The translations under genes were made by a program, and so were the position numbers. Below, one piece after another: positions 1 to 6,472 of a DNA stretch of 8,788 bases. This DNA is from Gammaproteobacteria bacterium (GTDB taxonomy: Bacteria; Pseudomonadota; Gammaproteobacteria; Thiohalomonadales; Thiohalomonadaceae): NCBI GenBank assembly GCA_015232955.1, contig JADFYS010000070.1, positions 1 through 8,788 on the forward strand. The letters are read 5' to 3'. How positions within the stretch are numbered: position 1 is the first letter of the stretch; each line of letters begins with the position of its first letter. The notes below the pieces were generated by a model. That model worked only from the letters and a program-made list of their open reading frames with translations, was not told the origin of the DNA and made no database searches.

Positions 1-26
1 TAGTGCGAAGCAGGAGCCAGAGCCGA

Positions 27-82
27 GAAGAGTCGCGCTTATCGGCTTTCTGGAACCAGCGTTTTCAGGTATCTTGGTTATA
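27..82 (+). repeat. Left copy of a 56-bp dispersed repeat, inverted relative to 8660-8715
   Basis: Positions 27-82 match the reverse complement of 8660-8715 at 54 of 56 bases, with differences only at 65 (T here, C in the other copy) and 78 (T here, G in the other copy). Inside it CTGGAA (50-55) can fold back on TTTCAG (62-67) around a short loop. The T at 65 turns one Watson-Crick pair into a G-U wobble, so the RNA hairpin would survive. No reading frame in it looks like a protein, and no transposase is near. It is best described as a non-coding dispersed repeat. The similarity between the two copies is seen directly; further copies elsewhere in the genome are an inference. Confidence 0.85.
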
Positions 83-103
83 TAGCTCTGCACATCTTTT
101 CAC

Positions 104-131
104 TTGACTCTCACTCCTGTTGAACTACGCT
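104..131 (+). promoter_or_regulatory. Weak candidate sigma-70 promoter for the dsrC-like gene
   Basis: TTGACT (104-109) is a good -35 box and lies 16 nt before TACGCT (126-131), which matches the -10 consensus at only three of six positions. Transcription would start near 138, leaving a leader of about 40 nt before the ATG at 180. The poor -10 makes this tentative. No better pair was seen between the repeat and the gene. Confidence 0.3.
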
Positions 132-164
132 TATCTGAGCTAAAGCAGTGATAATTGAAAACTG

Positions 165-172
165 AAGGGGGA
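165..172 (+). promoter_or_regulatory. Ribosome binding site that selects ATG 180 for the dsrC-like gene
   Basis: The purine run AAGGGGGA ends 7 nt before ATG 180 and only 4 nt before the in-frame GTG at 177. Spacing favours ATG 180, which also gives the N-terminus MSIEVDGK that is typical of DsrC/TusE proteins. Confidence 0.6.
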
Positions 173-179
173 TTCAGTG

Positions 180-515
180 ATGAGCATAGAGGTTGATGGA
201 AAGTTAATTGAAACGGATAGTGAAGGCTTTCTCCTGAGGGCTGAGGAGTGGAGTGAGTCGGTCTGTTTGGGTTTGGCTCAGGTCAACGGAGTAGAGCTGA
301 CCGAGTGTCACCTCGAAATCATCCGTATCATGAGAGCGTGTTATCAAAAATATGAGACCACACCAGGGCTGCCCGGTCTGCGCAAAGAGCTAGAGCGACA
401 TACCGAGATCAAGTGTGACAACAAGTTTCTCAAGTCTCTGTTTAAAGCCGATGATGTTTGTGGTGTTATCTGCCGCATTGCGGGACTGCCCAAGCCTATC
501 TGTCACGCCTGTTAG
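180..515 (+). CDS. DsrC/TusE-family sulfur-carrier protein with atypical C-terminal cysteines
   Basis: This 111-residue protein belongs to the DsrC/TusE/DsvC family, small cytoplasmic proteins that carry sulfur as persulfide or trisulfide on C-terminal cysteines, either for reverse dissimilatory sulfite reductase and sulfur oxidation or for tRNA thiolation. Family marks are the N-terminal MSIEVDGK, GFL and W24, the ELTE-H stretch at 40-44, and the C-terminal block CRIAGLPKP at 98-106. Canonical DsrC ends PTGCV, with the last cysteine 11 residues after the conserved upstream one. Here that position is His109, and cysteines lie at 108 and 111. There are eight cysteines in all (29, 43, 54, 79, 94, 98, 108, 111). 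The insertion of true DsrC just before its C-terminal region appears shortened. Base composition is about 50% GC by hand count (166 of 335), lower than the neighbours. Family membership is clear. Whether it is a working DsrC, a TusE or a regulatory paralog is not, so no symbol is given. It is convergent with the VWA gene, 29 nt away. Confidence 0.88.
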   Translation: MSIEVDGKLIETDSEGFLLRAEEWSESVCLGLAQVNGVELTECHLEIIRIMRACYQKYETTPGLPGLRKELERHTEIKCDNKFLKSLFKADDVCGVICRIAGLPKPICHAC

Positions 516-544
516 AGGCTAAAAAGAGGTAGAGGTTGTGACCG

Positions 545-2662
545 CTAGCGGCTCGTGAGGCGGCGGTAGATATCGGTGATCTTATAGGGGAGCTGCCGTG
601 GATCGTCTATCTGGGTAAATGCTGCCGGGCCATAGAGCCGGGGCAGATAACTTTTTGCCTCTTCATCGATGGTGATACAGTAGGCGTGAATTCCGAGGTG
701 TCGCGCTTCGAGCAGCGCCTTGCGTGTATCCTCTATCCCGTACTCACCATGATAGTCGCTGTAATCATCCGGTTTGCCATCGGTTAGGGTGATCATCAAC
801 CGGCTCTTGGCCCCGGTCTGATTGAGGATCTGGTTGATATGGCGTATGGCAAACCCCATGCGGGTGTAGTCTTGGGGGCGGATGCCGCTAATCCGCTGGC
901 GGATCGCCTCTCCATACCCCTCTTCAAAGCGCTTAATCACATAGATATCGCAGCGTTTACGGCTAACCCCAGAAAAACCGTATATCGCATAACGGTCACC
1001 CAATGTCTGCAACGCCTCGCACATTAAGAGTAGCGCCTCCCGCTCGGCATCATTGATCCATCCTCGGGTGGAGCCGCTCATATCCACCACAAACGCGACG
1101 GCGATATTGCGCTCATAGCGGCTGGTTCGGATAAAGAGCTGATCACTCAGCTCTCTCCCTTGTCTGAGATCCACCTGCGCCTCAACCAGAGCCTCGAGAT
1201 CGAGATCATCTCCACTGCTCTGTCGCTTCAGTATCCGGTTCTCGTTACGAAAGGTCTCAAAAGTCTTGCGCAGATGGCGGATCTCCAGCTGATAACGCTG
1301 CAACGCCTCTTCTACAAAGGGATCCTCAACCCCCTCCACCTCCAGCTCTCTCACCGCGCACCACCCTTTGCGGTAGCTTTCACGACGGTGATCCCACTCA
1401 TCGTAGAGGAAGGCCCCCTCTTCATGGTAGGTGCCCCCCCACACCTCTCCAGGATCCTCCTCTCGCGCCTTCTGTTGTAGCAGCAGGTAGTCAGCAGGAC
1501 CTGCAGCGGTGAGATATTCGGGCGGAATCTCACCAAAGTCCTGGATAATCGATTCGGCTGTCGGTCGCAGCTGCAGGGGCAGGGTGGCGATCGCCTGCTC
1601 CGATGACCACTGAAGATCACTCTCCTCCTCTTCATCCCCCGTCTCTCTCTCTGGGGCCATGGCAGGGGGGGGCGACTGCTGACGCCTGTAGTCCATAAAG
1701 CTGACCCGAAACTGTGCTCGCTCTTCCCCTATCCGCTTCTCTCGTGTCGCCGCCACCCGACTTAGCGCAAGTCTCCCCTGATAACAGGGGCGCGGTAACG
1801 GCTGCAGTTGACGACTCCACGCCTCCGTCACCTTCAGTGCTGTCTGCAGAGAGAGATCCCCCTCCTCCAGCAATCTGACAACTTGCGTCCAATCTGAACT
1901 GAGTTCGCCACCCCCCTCAGCCTGCCGAAGCTGCTCCATCCGTCGCCACTGTCCGGGGAGATAGCGCTGAATCAACCGCTCAAGTCGAAGACCATTCACC
2001 GATTCAAACAGGTGGAGCAGGTGATCTGACGCATCCATCATCCGCGCAAAGAGGGGAGGCTGAAATGTGGAAAATCGTGCCTCTGCCCAGTGATAGACCA
2101 CAATGGCGGAGTAGAGCCAGCGGTTCAACTCCCGCTGCGGAAGGAGGAGCGAAGCGGATGGGAGATAGATGGTCTCACTGTCACTCCAGTGTTCACCCTC
2201 TGCGGGTGCCAGCTTCATCTTGCGCCCACTCAAGCCGTTGAGGAAGTGGAGCAGCCTCACCTCGACCTCTTTCAATGACACCCCAACCGTCTCTTGTCGC
2301 TGGTAGCGCTGAAAGTGGTCGAAGTCGTTGACCATTTGCATCGACTTTGCCAGACCGAAGCGGTCATAGAGATCCATCACCTGATCTGCCCATGAGTCGA
2401 GAAGCTGCGCCTGCTGTGCAGTGTGATCACCACCACTCACCGCAAAGATGGTGGTAATGGCATTGGTACAGAGCTGTGCTGCCACTTGAATATGGCTTGC
2501 TGCCACTCGCCTTGCGGTGTGCAGAAGCTGCTGCTGCACCTCTGGCTCCAGTTGCGCAATCCTCTGTGCTATCAGGGTGTTATCGATAAAGGTAAACTCC
2601 ACCTCAAAACAGAGATCGAGCTGTTCTGCTATCTCTGGCGCAGAGAGGCGGTGCAGTGTCAC
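545..2662 (-). CDS. cbbO: CbbO/NorD-family von Willebrand factor A activation protein
   Basis: This 705-residue protein is the VWA partner of a CbbQ/NorQ-type AAA+ ATPase. In characterised systems such pairs remodel inhibited Rubisco (CbbQO) or help assemble NO reductase (NorQD), with the VWA protein docking the ring on the target. The N-terminal ~300 residues are rich in helix and Leu/Gln, with the start LSAPEIAEQLDL-FEVEF resembling CbbO. An acidic stretch (GDEEEESD) lies near residue 350. A VWA domain fills the last ~190 residues. Its metal-ion-dependent adhesion site is complete: D527, S529 and S531 in DMSGS, T600 in DYTRMG, and D628 in TDGKPDD. The start is a GTG at 2662, 12 nt after the cbbQ stop, with only a weak Shine-Dalgarno sequence, which suggests coupling to cbbQ. 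The C-terminal domain (YGIEDTRKAL, LPRLYGP) also resembles NorD. I prefer CbbO because the adjacent ATPase looks like CbbQ. No Rubisco or norCB lies in the window to settle it. Confidence 0.8.
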   Translation of the reverse strand: MTLHRLSAPEIAEQLDLCFEVEFTFIDNTLIAQRIAQLEPEVQQQLLHTARRVAASHIQVAAQLCTNAITTIFAVSGGDHTAQQAQLLDSWADQVMDLYDRFGLAKSMQMVNDFDHFQRYQRQETVGVSLKEVEVRLLHFLNGLSGRKMKLAPAEGEHWSDSETIYLPSASLLLPQRELNRWLYSAIVVYHWAEARFSTFQPPLFARMMDASDHLLHLFESVNGLRLERLIQRYLPGQWRRMEQLRQAEGGGELSSDWTQVVRLLEEGDLSLQTALKVTEAWSRQLQPLPRPCYQGRLALSRVAATREKRIGEERAQFRVSFMDYRRQQSPPPAMAPERETGDEEEESDLQWSSEQAIATLPLQLRPTAESIIQDFGEIPPEYLTAAGPADYLLLQQKAREEDPGEVWGGTYHEEGAFLYDEWDHRRESYRKGWCAVRELEVEGVEDPFVEEALQRYQLEIRHLRKTFETFRNENRILKRQSSGDDLDLEALVEAQVDLRQGRELSDQLFIRTSRYERNIAVAFVVDMSGSTRGWINDAEREALLLMCEALQTLGDRYAIYGFSGVSRKRCDIYVIKRFEEGYGEAIRQRISGIRPQDYTRMGFAIRHINQILNQTGAKSRLMITLTDGKPDDYSDYHGEYGIEDTRKALLEARHLGIHAYCITIDEEAKSYLPRLYGPAAFTQIDDPRQLPYKITDIYRRLTSR

Positions 2663-2674
2663 TGCTGAATCTGC

Positions 2675-3475
2675 TTAGAAGACCGAATCTGCCAGTTCAA
2701 AGATTGCCGGCATCATCTCCGGATCATCGGTCAGCGCTTGGGCGATAGCACACTGAGAGGCGACGGTTGGTGCAATCCCGCTCTGAATCAGCTTCGCCGC
2801 ATGTACCAGAAGACGGGTGCTCGCCCCCTCATCAAGACCGCTCCCCTTCAGGTTACGGGTCATCCCGGCAAAACTGACCAGCTGTTGTGCCAGTGGAAGG
2901 TCAACGCCCGACTCTCTAACCACGATCTCCGCCTCGTGCATCGCTTCGGGATAGTTAAACTCGAGGGCAACAAATCGCTGACGGGTGCTCTGCTTTAGAT
3001 CTTTGAGCAGACTCTGGTAGCCGGGGTTATAGGAGACGGCAAGGGCGAACTCAGGGGGCGCCTCAAGGATCTGCCCCAGCTTTTCGATCGGGAGTAGCCG
3101 GCGATCATCGGCTAGGGGGTGGATCACCACCAGTGTATCCTTGCGAGCCTCCACCACCTCATCGAGATAACAGATGGCACCCACTTTAACTGCAAGGGCG
3201 AGAGGGCCATCGATCCAGACCGTCTCTCCGCCGCGAATGAGAAAACGGCCCACAAGATCCGAAGTTGAGAGATCGTCGTGACACGAGACGGTGATCAACG
3301 GTCGCTGCAGGCGCCACGCCATATACTCCATAAACCGGCTCTTACCACAGCCGGTCGGCCCCTTGAGTAGTACTGGAAGACCGTTGCGATAGGAGGCCTC
3401 AAAGATGGCGATCTCCTCCCCCACCGGGGAGTAGTAGGGCTCTTCCGTAATTAGATGTTTCTCTATCTCGTGCAT
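2675..3475 (-). CDS. cbbQ: CbbQ/NorQ-type AAA+ ATPase (MoxR class)
   Basis: This 266-residue cytoplasmic AAA+ ATPase is of the CbbQ/NirQ/NorQ/GvpN group, which works as a hexameric ring that uses ATP with a VWA partner to remodel a client enzyme. Visible motifs are Walker A GPTGCGKS (39-46, K45), Walker B ICYLDE (D105, E106), sensor-1 N150 in SYNPGYQ, arginines at 165 and 167 in STRQRF as candidate finger residues, and sensor-2 R221 in STRLL. The N-terminal ITEEPYY-PVGEE and the C-terminal NLKG-GLDEGASTR stretch are typical of CbbQ, and the length matches the family. A TTG at 3553 in frame would add 26 residues, but it has no Shine-Dalgarno and the extension looks unlike the family. ATG 3475 has GAGAGTGAG (3490-3482) upstream. 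The gene follows the ABC permease after 99 nt and precedes the VWA gene by 12 nt. Assignment to CbbQ rather than NorQ rests on recalled sequence resemblance. Confidence 0.85.
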   Translation of the reverse strand: MHEIEKHLITEEPYYSPVGEEIAIFEASYRNGLPVLLKGPTGCGKSRFMEYMAWRLQRPLITVSCHDDLSTSDLVGRFLIRGGETVWIDGPLALAVKVGAICYLDEVVEARKDTLVVIHPLADDRRLLPIEKLGQILEAPPEFALAVSYNPGYQSLLKDLKQSTRQRFVALEFNYPEAMHEAEIVVRESGVDLPLAQQLVSFAGMTRNLKGSGLDEGASTRLLVHAAKLIQSGIAPTVASQCAIAQALTDDPEMMPAIFELADSVF

Positions 3476-3550
3476 TGTTGACTCACTCTCTTTCGATATT
3501 GGTATGTTGCGCCTCTCAGGCGGTTGGGCTTCCTGTACAGTGTTCAAGTT

Positions 3551-3571
3551 CAAAACAGGCGGACGGTTTTG
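3551..3571. repeat. Small inverted repeat between the ABC permease gene and cbbQ
   Basis: CAAAAC (3551-3556) and GTTTTG (3566-3571) are perfect 6-bp arms around a 9-nt spacer, just after the permease stop on the minus strand. No T-run follows, so it is a poor intrinsic terminator. On the minus strand a TTGAACTTGAAC repeat and the palindrome CTGTACAG follow within 30 nt. The 99-nt gap is the only place in the minus-strand block that could hold an internal promoter or processing site, but no convincing -10/-35 pair was found. Confidence 0.35.
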
Positions 3572-3574
3572 AGC

Positions 3575-4582
3575 CTACTCCCAACGAAACAGCCAGACCC
3601 CCAGCAGCAGAAAGAGCGCACTCATCCCCCCTAAGATCAGGAGTTGCGGCGCAATAGCGATGATCCCGGCACCATCGAGCATCACCGCCCGTGCGGCATC
3701 AACGATATGGGTCAGGGGGAAGATCTGTGCAACATAGAGTACCCACTGCGGCGAACCCTCAAGAGAGAACCAGACCCCGGAGAGGATCATCATCGGCATT
3801 CCCAGCAGATTGACCAGTCCACTCGCCACCTCATCACTGGTGATACGGGCAGCGATAATCAGACCGAGACAGATGAGGGAGAAGCCGCCCAACACCAGTA
3901 CCACAAACAGGGCGAGATAGGAGCCGTACATCGCAAAATCGAGAAGGAGGTCACAGGTGAGATAGACCAACAGCGCCATCGACACAATCATCAGCAGGCG
4001 GGAGATGATCTGGGCCGAGATAAACTCCAGCGTTGTCACCGGAGTCCCCTTAAACCGTTTCAGCACCCCGTTTTTGCGATAGCGGACAATGACAAAACCG
4101 ATCCCAAAAAGGGCACTAAACATCATATTCATCCCCAGCACCCCGGGGATCACCCAGTCGATATAACGGATCTCCTCCCCGCTCACCTCCTGTCGCACCA
4201 CCTCGTCCCCCCCGCTGGCGCGGAGGATCTGCTCTACCGCATACCCTTTGGCCGAATCGCTGTTTATCCAGTAGCGGTGCGTCGGTTCCAGCTGCAACAG
4301 GAGATCAATCTGATGGCGTTCGACCTTGGTGATCGCCTCTGCCAACCCCTGTTGCCCCTCCACCGGGATAAAGTGAATATAACGACTTTGAAGAAAGGGG
4401 TGCTCCCCCGCACCCATCACCCCCACCTTAAAATACTCCTGCTCTCCGCCAGAGAAGATCGAGGCGAAACCGATCATGACCAGGATGGGAAAGGCCATAT
4501 TCCAGGAGAGGGCTGCCCGATCGCGCATAAACTCGAGATTTCGGGCGTGGAGAATCGCAAAAAATCGATGAAAATTAAGCAC
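3575..4582 (-). CDS. ABC-2 type exporter permease
   Basis: This 335-residue inner-membrane permease pairs with the ATPase encoded just upstream. About six hydrophobic segments are visible: 24-43, 143-166, 187-209, 221-244, 254-274 and 307-331. A hydrophilic domain of roughly 100 residues lies between the first two and is probably periplasmic. The FPLTHIVDAARAVMLDG stretch (288-304) is the usual signature of DrrB/YhhJ-like ABC-2 permeases. One membrane protein plus one ATPase would form a dimeric exporter. The substrate cannot be told; drugs, lipids and polysaccharides are all known for this family. The start is GTG 4582, which overlaps the ATPase gene by 8 nt and has AGGA about 10 nt upstream, so translation is probably coupled. 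A 345-residue open frame on the opposite strand is taken as a shadow of this gene. Confidence 0.88.
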   Translation of the reverse strand: MLNFHRFFAILHARNLEFMRDRAALSWNMAFPILVMIGFASIFSGGEQEYFKVGVMGAGEHPFLQSRYIHFIPVEGQQGLAEAITKVERHQIDLLLQLEPTHRYWINSDSAKGYAVEQILRASGGDEVVRQEVSGEEIRYIDWVIPGVLGMNMMFSALFGIGFVIVRYRKNGVLKRFKGTPVTTLEFISAQIISRLLMIVSMALLVYLTCDLLLDFAMYGSYLALFVVLVLGGFSLICLGLIIAARITSDEVASGLVNLLGMPMMILSGVWFSLEGSPQWVLYVAQIFPLTHIVDAARAVMLDGAGIIAIAPQLLILGGMSALFLLLGVWLFRWE

Positions 4583-5450
4583 GCAGTTGATGTCCTGTTA
4601 GCTGTAGGAAGAGATCTTCAAGGGTGCGGGGACGAATATGGAGACGCGCGAGATCAACCCCCTCCTGCTGCAGGGTGGTAATGGTTCGATTGACATCTCG
4701 GCTGCGAATGGAGATCCCGCCATCATTGAGTTCATGGGGCAGAGAGAGCGAAAAGTGCGGATGCGGCAGTGCGGAGAGCGGCAGCTGTAACAGCAGATCA
4801 TCAAAATATTGCCGCAACAGGTCAGAGGGGGTTCCGCGAATGATAATCTTGCCCTCGTCCATAATCGCGATCTCATCACAGAGGGTATCGGCCTCTTCCA
4901 TATAGTGAGTGGTGAGGATGATGGTCTTGTTTCTCGACTTAATCCCCCGAATCAGAGACCAGAAGTTTCGCCGCGACTGGGGATCAAGGCCGGTGGTAGG
5001 TTCATCGAGAAAGATCAGCTCCGGATCATTGACCAGAGCGATGGCCAGTAGCACCCGTTGCCGCTGCCCACCAGAGAGTTTCTGGGTTTCACGATCCATA
5101 AAGTCGCTGAGGGCGCACATCTCCACCAGATCCGCAAGCGGCAGAGGGTTGGGGTAGAGGTTGCGGAACAGCTCGAGCACATCCTTCACCTTCAGATAGT
5201 CCTGAAGCGCGGTGTGCTGAAACTGAATTCCGACTTCACTGCGAAAACGGCGCCCCAGAGGCCGTCCACAGTAGAGCACTTCACCCGCGGTGGGGTCGGA
5301 GATCCCCTCCATAATTTCGATGGTGGTGGTCTTACCGGCCCCATTTGGACCGAGAAGACCGAAACAGCAGCCAGGTTGAATCGCGAGATCGACCCCATTG
5401 ACTGCGGTCAGTGCCCCAAACCGTTTTACCAGTGAACGCACCTCTATCAT
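4575..5450 (-). CDS. ABC exporter ATP-binding protein (DrrA/NatA-like)
   Basis: This 291-residue ATPase is of the family that drives ABC-2 exporters. All nucleotide-binding motifs are intact: Walker A GPNGAGKT (34-41), Q-loop Q78 in GIQFQ, signature LSGGQ (125-129), Walker B LIFLDE (145-150) followed by the D-loop, and switch H182 in TTHY. After the ATPase core a C-terminal extension of about 80 residues ends in TLEDLFLQLTG, the closing motif common in DrrA-like subunits. The start is ATG 5450, 5 nt after the stop of the small upstream gene. The Shine-Dalgarno is weak, so coupling to that gene is likely. No accessory periplasmic or TolC-like gene is present, so this appears to be a simple two-gene inner-membrane exporter of unknown cargo. 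Confidence 0.92.
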   Translation of the reverse strand: MIEVRSLVKRFGALTAVNGVDLAIQPGCCFGLLGPNGAGKTTTIEIMEGISDPTAGEVLYCGRPLGRRFRSEVGIQFQHTALQDYLKVKDVLELFRNLYPNPLPLADLVEMCALSDFMDRETQKLSGGQRQRVLLAIALVNDPELIFLDEPTTGLDPQSRRNFWSLIRGIKSRNKTIILTTHYMEEADTLCDEIAIMDEGKIIIRGTPSDLLRQYFDDLLLQLPLSALPHPHFSLSLPHELNDGGISIRSRDVNRTITTLQQEGVDLARLHIRPRTLEDLFLQLTGHQLRA

Positions 5451-5455
5451 TGATC

Positions 5456-5692
5456 TTAGAGCCAGTGGACCAGATAGTAGAGCATAGAGCCTTCGGAGGA
5501 GCGGGAGGGACCAATCACTTTCGCGGGGTAGCGATGGTTCTCTTCGTCACACTGCTCCAGCGCCTGAAGGTCATTGGCCATCACCTCGACACAGTTCTCT
5601 GGAAACCGTTTTCGCTTTTTTTTCGGGGTGTAGACCACCGCATAGCACTCCTGCACGAGGTCACTTTCGTGATCATTAGGGGGGAGGTTCAT
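5456..5692 (-). CDS. Small hypothetical protein leading the ABC exporter operon
   Basis: This 78-residue soluble protein has no domain I can name. It has no signal peptide or membrane segment. A basic patch KKKRKR lies near residues 24-29 and is followed by FPENCVEV. The C-terminal third contains KVIGPSRSSEG and ends in an aromatic, hydrophobic stretch (LYYLVHWL). Three features support a real gene: ATG 5692 has AGGG about 9 nt upstream, the stop lies 5 nt before the ABC ATPase start, and the protein reads as a compact unit ending on a hydrophobic strand. The alternating hydrophobic pattern (CYAVVYTP, YPAKVIGP, YYLVHWL) suggests a small beta-rich fold. The position suggests a job linked to the exporter, perhaps regulatory or as an accessory, but that is only inference from linkage. 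Confidence 0.65.
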   Translation of the reverse strand: MNLPPNDHESDLVQECYAVVYTPKKKRKRFPENCVEVMANDLQALEQCDEENHRYPAKVIGPSRSSEGSMLYYLVHWL

Positions 5693-5720
5693 CTGACAAG
5701 ACCCTGTAACTATCCGAAAC

Positions 5721-5747
5721 CGCGATCATACCACCCTCCCCATCGCG
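5721..5747. promoter_or_regulatory. Dyad CGCGAT-N15-ATCGCG, possible operator
   Basis: Perfect 6-bp arms at 5721-5726 and 5742-5747 are separated by 15 nt. The left arm overlaps the candidate -10 box of the minus-strand operon and the right arm lies close to its -35 region. A repressor bound here would block that promoter. No regulator gene is present, so the assignment is positional only. Confidence 0.35.
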
Positions 5748-5753
5748 AAAGGA
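5725..5753 (-). promoter_or_regulatory. Candidate promoter for the hypothetical-ABC(-cbbQO) operon
   Basis: On the minus strand TATGAT (5730-5725) matches the -10 consensus at five of six positions and would start transcription about 25 nt before ATG 5692. The -35 position at 17-nt spacing (5753-5748, TCCTTT) is poor, so the promoter may be weak or need an activator. It lies within the dyad described separately. Confidence 0.35.
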
Positions 5754-5813
5754 GACAAAGATAGTGAGCGTTGCGCTGCACACCCCATCTGCTCCCCGGT
5801 TACAAATTACCCC

Positions 5814-5842
5814 TTGCCGCACACAGCCGGCTCGGGTATTTT
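5814..5842 (+). promoter_or_regulatory. Candidate sigma-70 promoter for maf-recQ
   Basis: TTGCCG (5814-5819) and TATTTT (5837-5842) each match four of six consensus bases at the ideal 17-nt spacing. A second -10-like TATGCT lies at 5844-5849. Transcription would begin around 5850, giving a leader of about 40 nt to ATG 5888. No clear Shine-Dalgarno sequence precedes that ATG. Confidence 0.4.
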
Positions 5843-5887
5843 TTATGCTATCTCATCTCTCACCCTTTATCTGATCCCTCTCTTACC

Positions 5888-6472
5888 ATGACCACGCCCC
5901 AGATTATCCTTGCCTCCACCTCCCCCTTTCGTAAGATGTTGTTAGAGAAATTGGGGCTTCCGTTCACTACCATTGCGCCTGAGGTCGATGAACGCGCAGC
6001 GCCCTCTGAATCGCCTGCAGATCTCGTCCAACGGCTCGCGCTGGCCAAGGCCGAAGCTGTCGCCCACCACCACCCCAAGGCGCTGGTGATTGGCTCAGAT
6101 CAAGTGGCGGTTCATCGGGGAGAGATCCTTGGCAAACCGGGGAGCCATGCCCGGGCGCGGGAACAGCTCGCCGCCTTCTCCGGCAACGCCGTCACATTTT
6201 ATACCGGCCTCGCCCTGGTGGGGAGTGAGGCAGGGGTGAGTGAGGTCGATCTCCTCCCCTACACCGTCCATTTCCGTACCCTGAGCGCGGATCAGATCGA
6301 GCGTTATCTCAAAGCCGAGCAGCCTTACCAGTGCGCCGGAAGTTTTAAGTCGGAGGGGCTGGGGATCACCCTCTTCTCCCGTCTTGAGGGGGATGATCCC
6401 AATACCCTAATCGGTCTTCCCCTCATCCGGCTAACCGCGATGCTTGCTCTCGCCGGGATCCCCCTTCCATGA
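5888..6472 (+). CDS. yceF: Maf family nucleotide pyrophosphatase, YceF type (7-methyl-GTP)
   Basis: This 194-residue cytoplasmic protein is of the Maf family, housekeeping enzymes that hydrolyse non-canonical nucleoside triphosphates to monophosphate and pyrophosphate. Motifs in order are ILASTSPFRKMLL (7-19, with R15), PEVDE (31-35), GSDQVA (69-74, catalytic D71 with Q72), LGKPG, TFYTGLAL, the CAGSFKSEGLG loop and DDPNTLIGLPL. The Gln after the catalytic Asp (SDQ rather than ADT) is characteristic of the YceF branch, for which 7-methyl-GTP is the known preferred substrate, rather than the dTTP/UTP-cleaving YhdE branch. The start is ATG 5888, where the family N-terminus begins. An open frame continues upstream to 5771, but that extension is unlike Maf. 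The Shine-Dalgarno is weak. The stop overlaps recQ by ATGA, so the two genes are probably co-transcribed and coupled. Confidence 0.93.
   Translation: MTTPQIILASTSPFRKMLLEKLGLPFTTIAPEVDERAAPSESPADLVQRLALAKAEAVAHHHPKALVIGSDQVAVHRGEILGKPGSHARAREQLAAFSGNAVTFYTGLALVGSEAGVSEVDLLPYTVHFRTLSADQIERYLKAEQPYQCAGSFKSEGLGITLFSRLEGDDPNTLIGLPLIRLTAMLALAGIPLP

Noticed and set aside
1..26. Continuation of the dispersed repeat to the left of position 27, matching sequence beyond 8715
   Set aside because: Apart from a CGA next to the boundary the two outer flanks differ, and a loose gapped match is no better than chance by eye.
516..551. Bidirectional terminator between the dsrC-like gene and cbbO
   Set aside because: A palindrome CCGCTAGCGG (542-551) and an A-run (521-525) are present, but the palindrome leaves only a tiny stem and is 16 nt from the A-run, so no convincing terminator hairpin forms for either strand.
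3476..3553. Extension of cbbQ to a TTG start at 3553
   Set aside because: There is no Shine-Dalgarno before the TTG, the added 26 residues are unlike CbbQ/NorQ N-termini, and ATG 3475 gives the usual length and a purine-rich leader.
3644..4681. 345-residue open frame on the plus strand opposite the ABC permease and the ATPase 3' end
   Set aside because: It is fully antisense to well-supported ABC genes. Its product is an unstructured mix rich in His, Gln, Asp and Arg with no motif, as expected from an open frame opposite high-GC coding sequence.
5771..5887. N-terminal extension of maf to 5771
   Set aside because: It begins with a TTG, runs through the likely promoter, and the family N-terminus starts exactly at ATG 5888.
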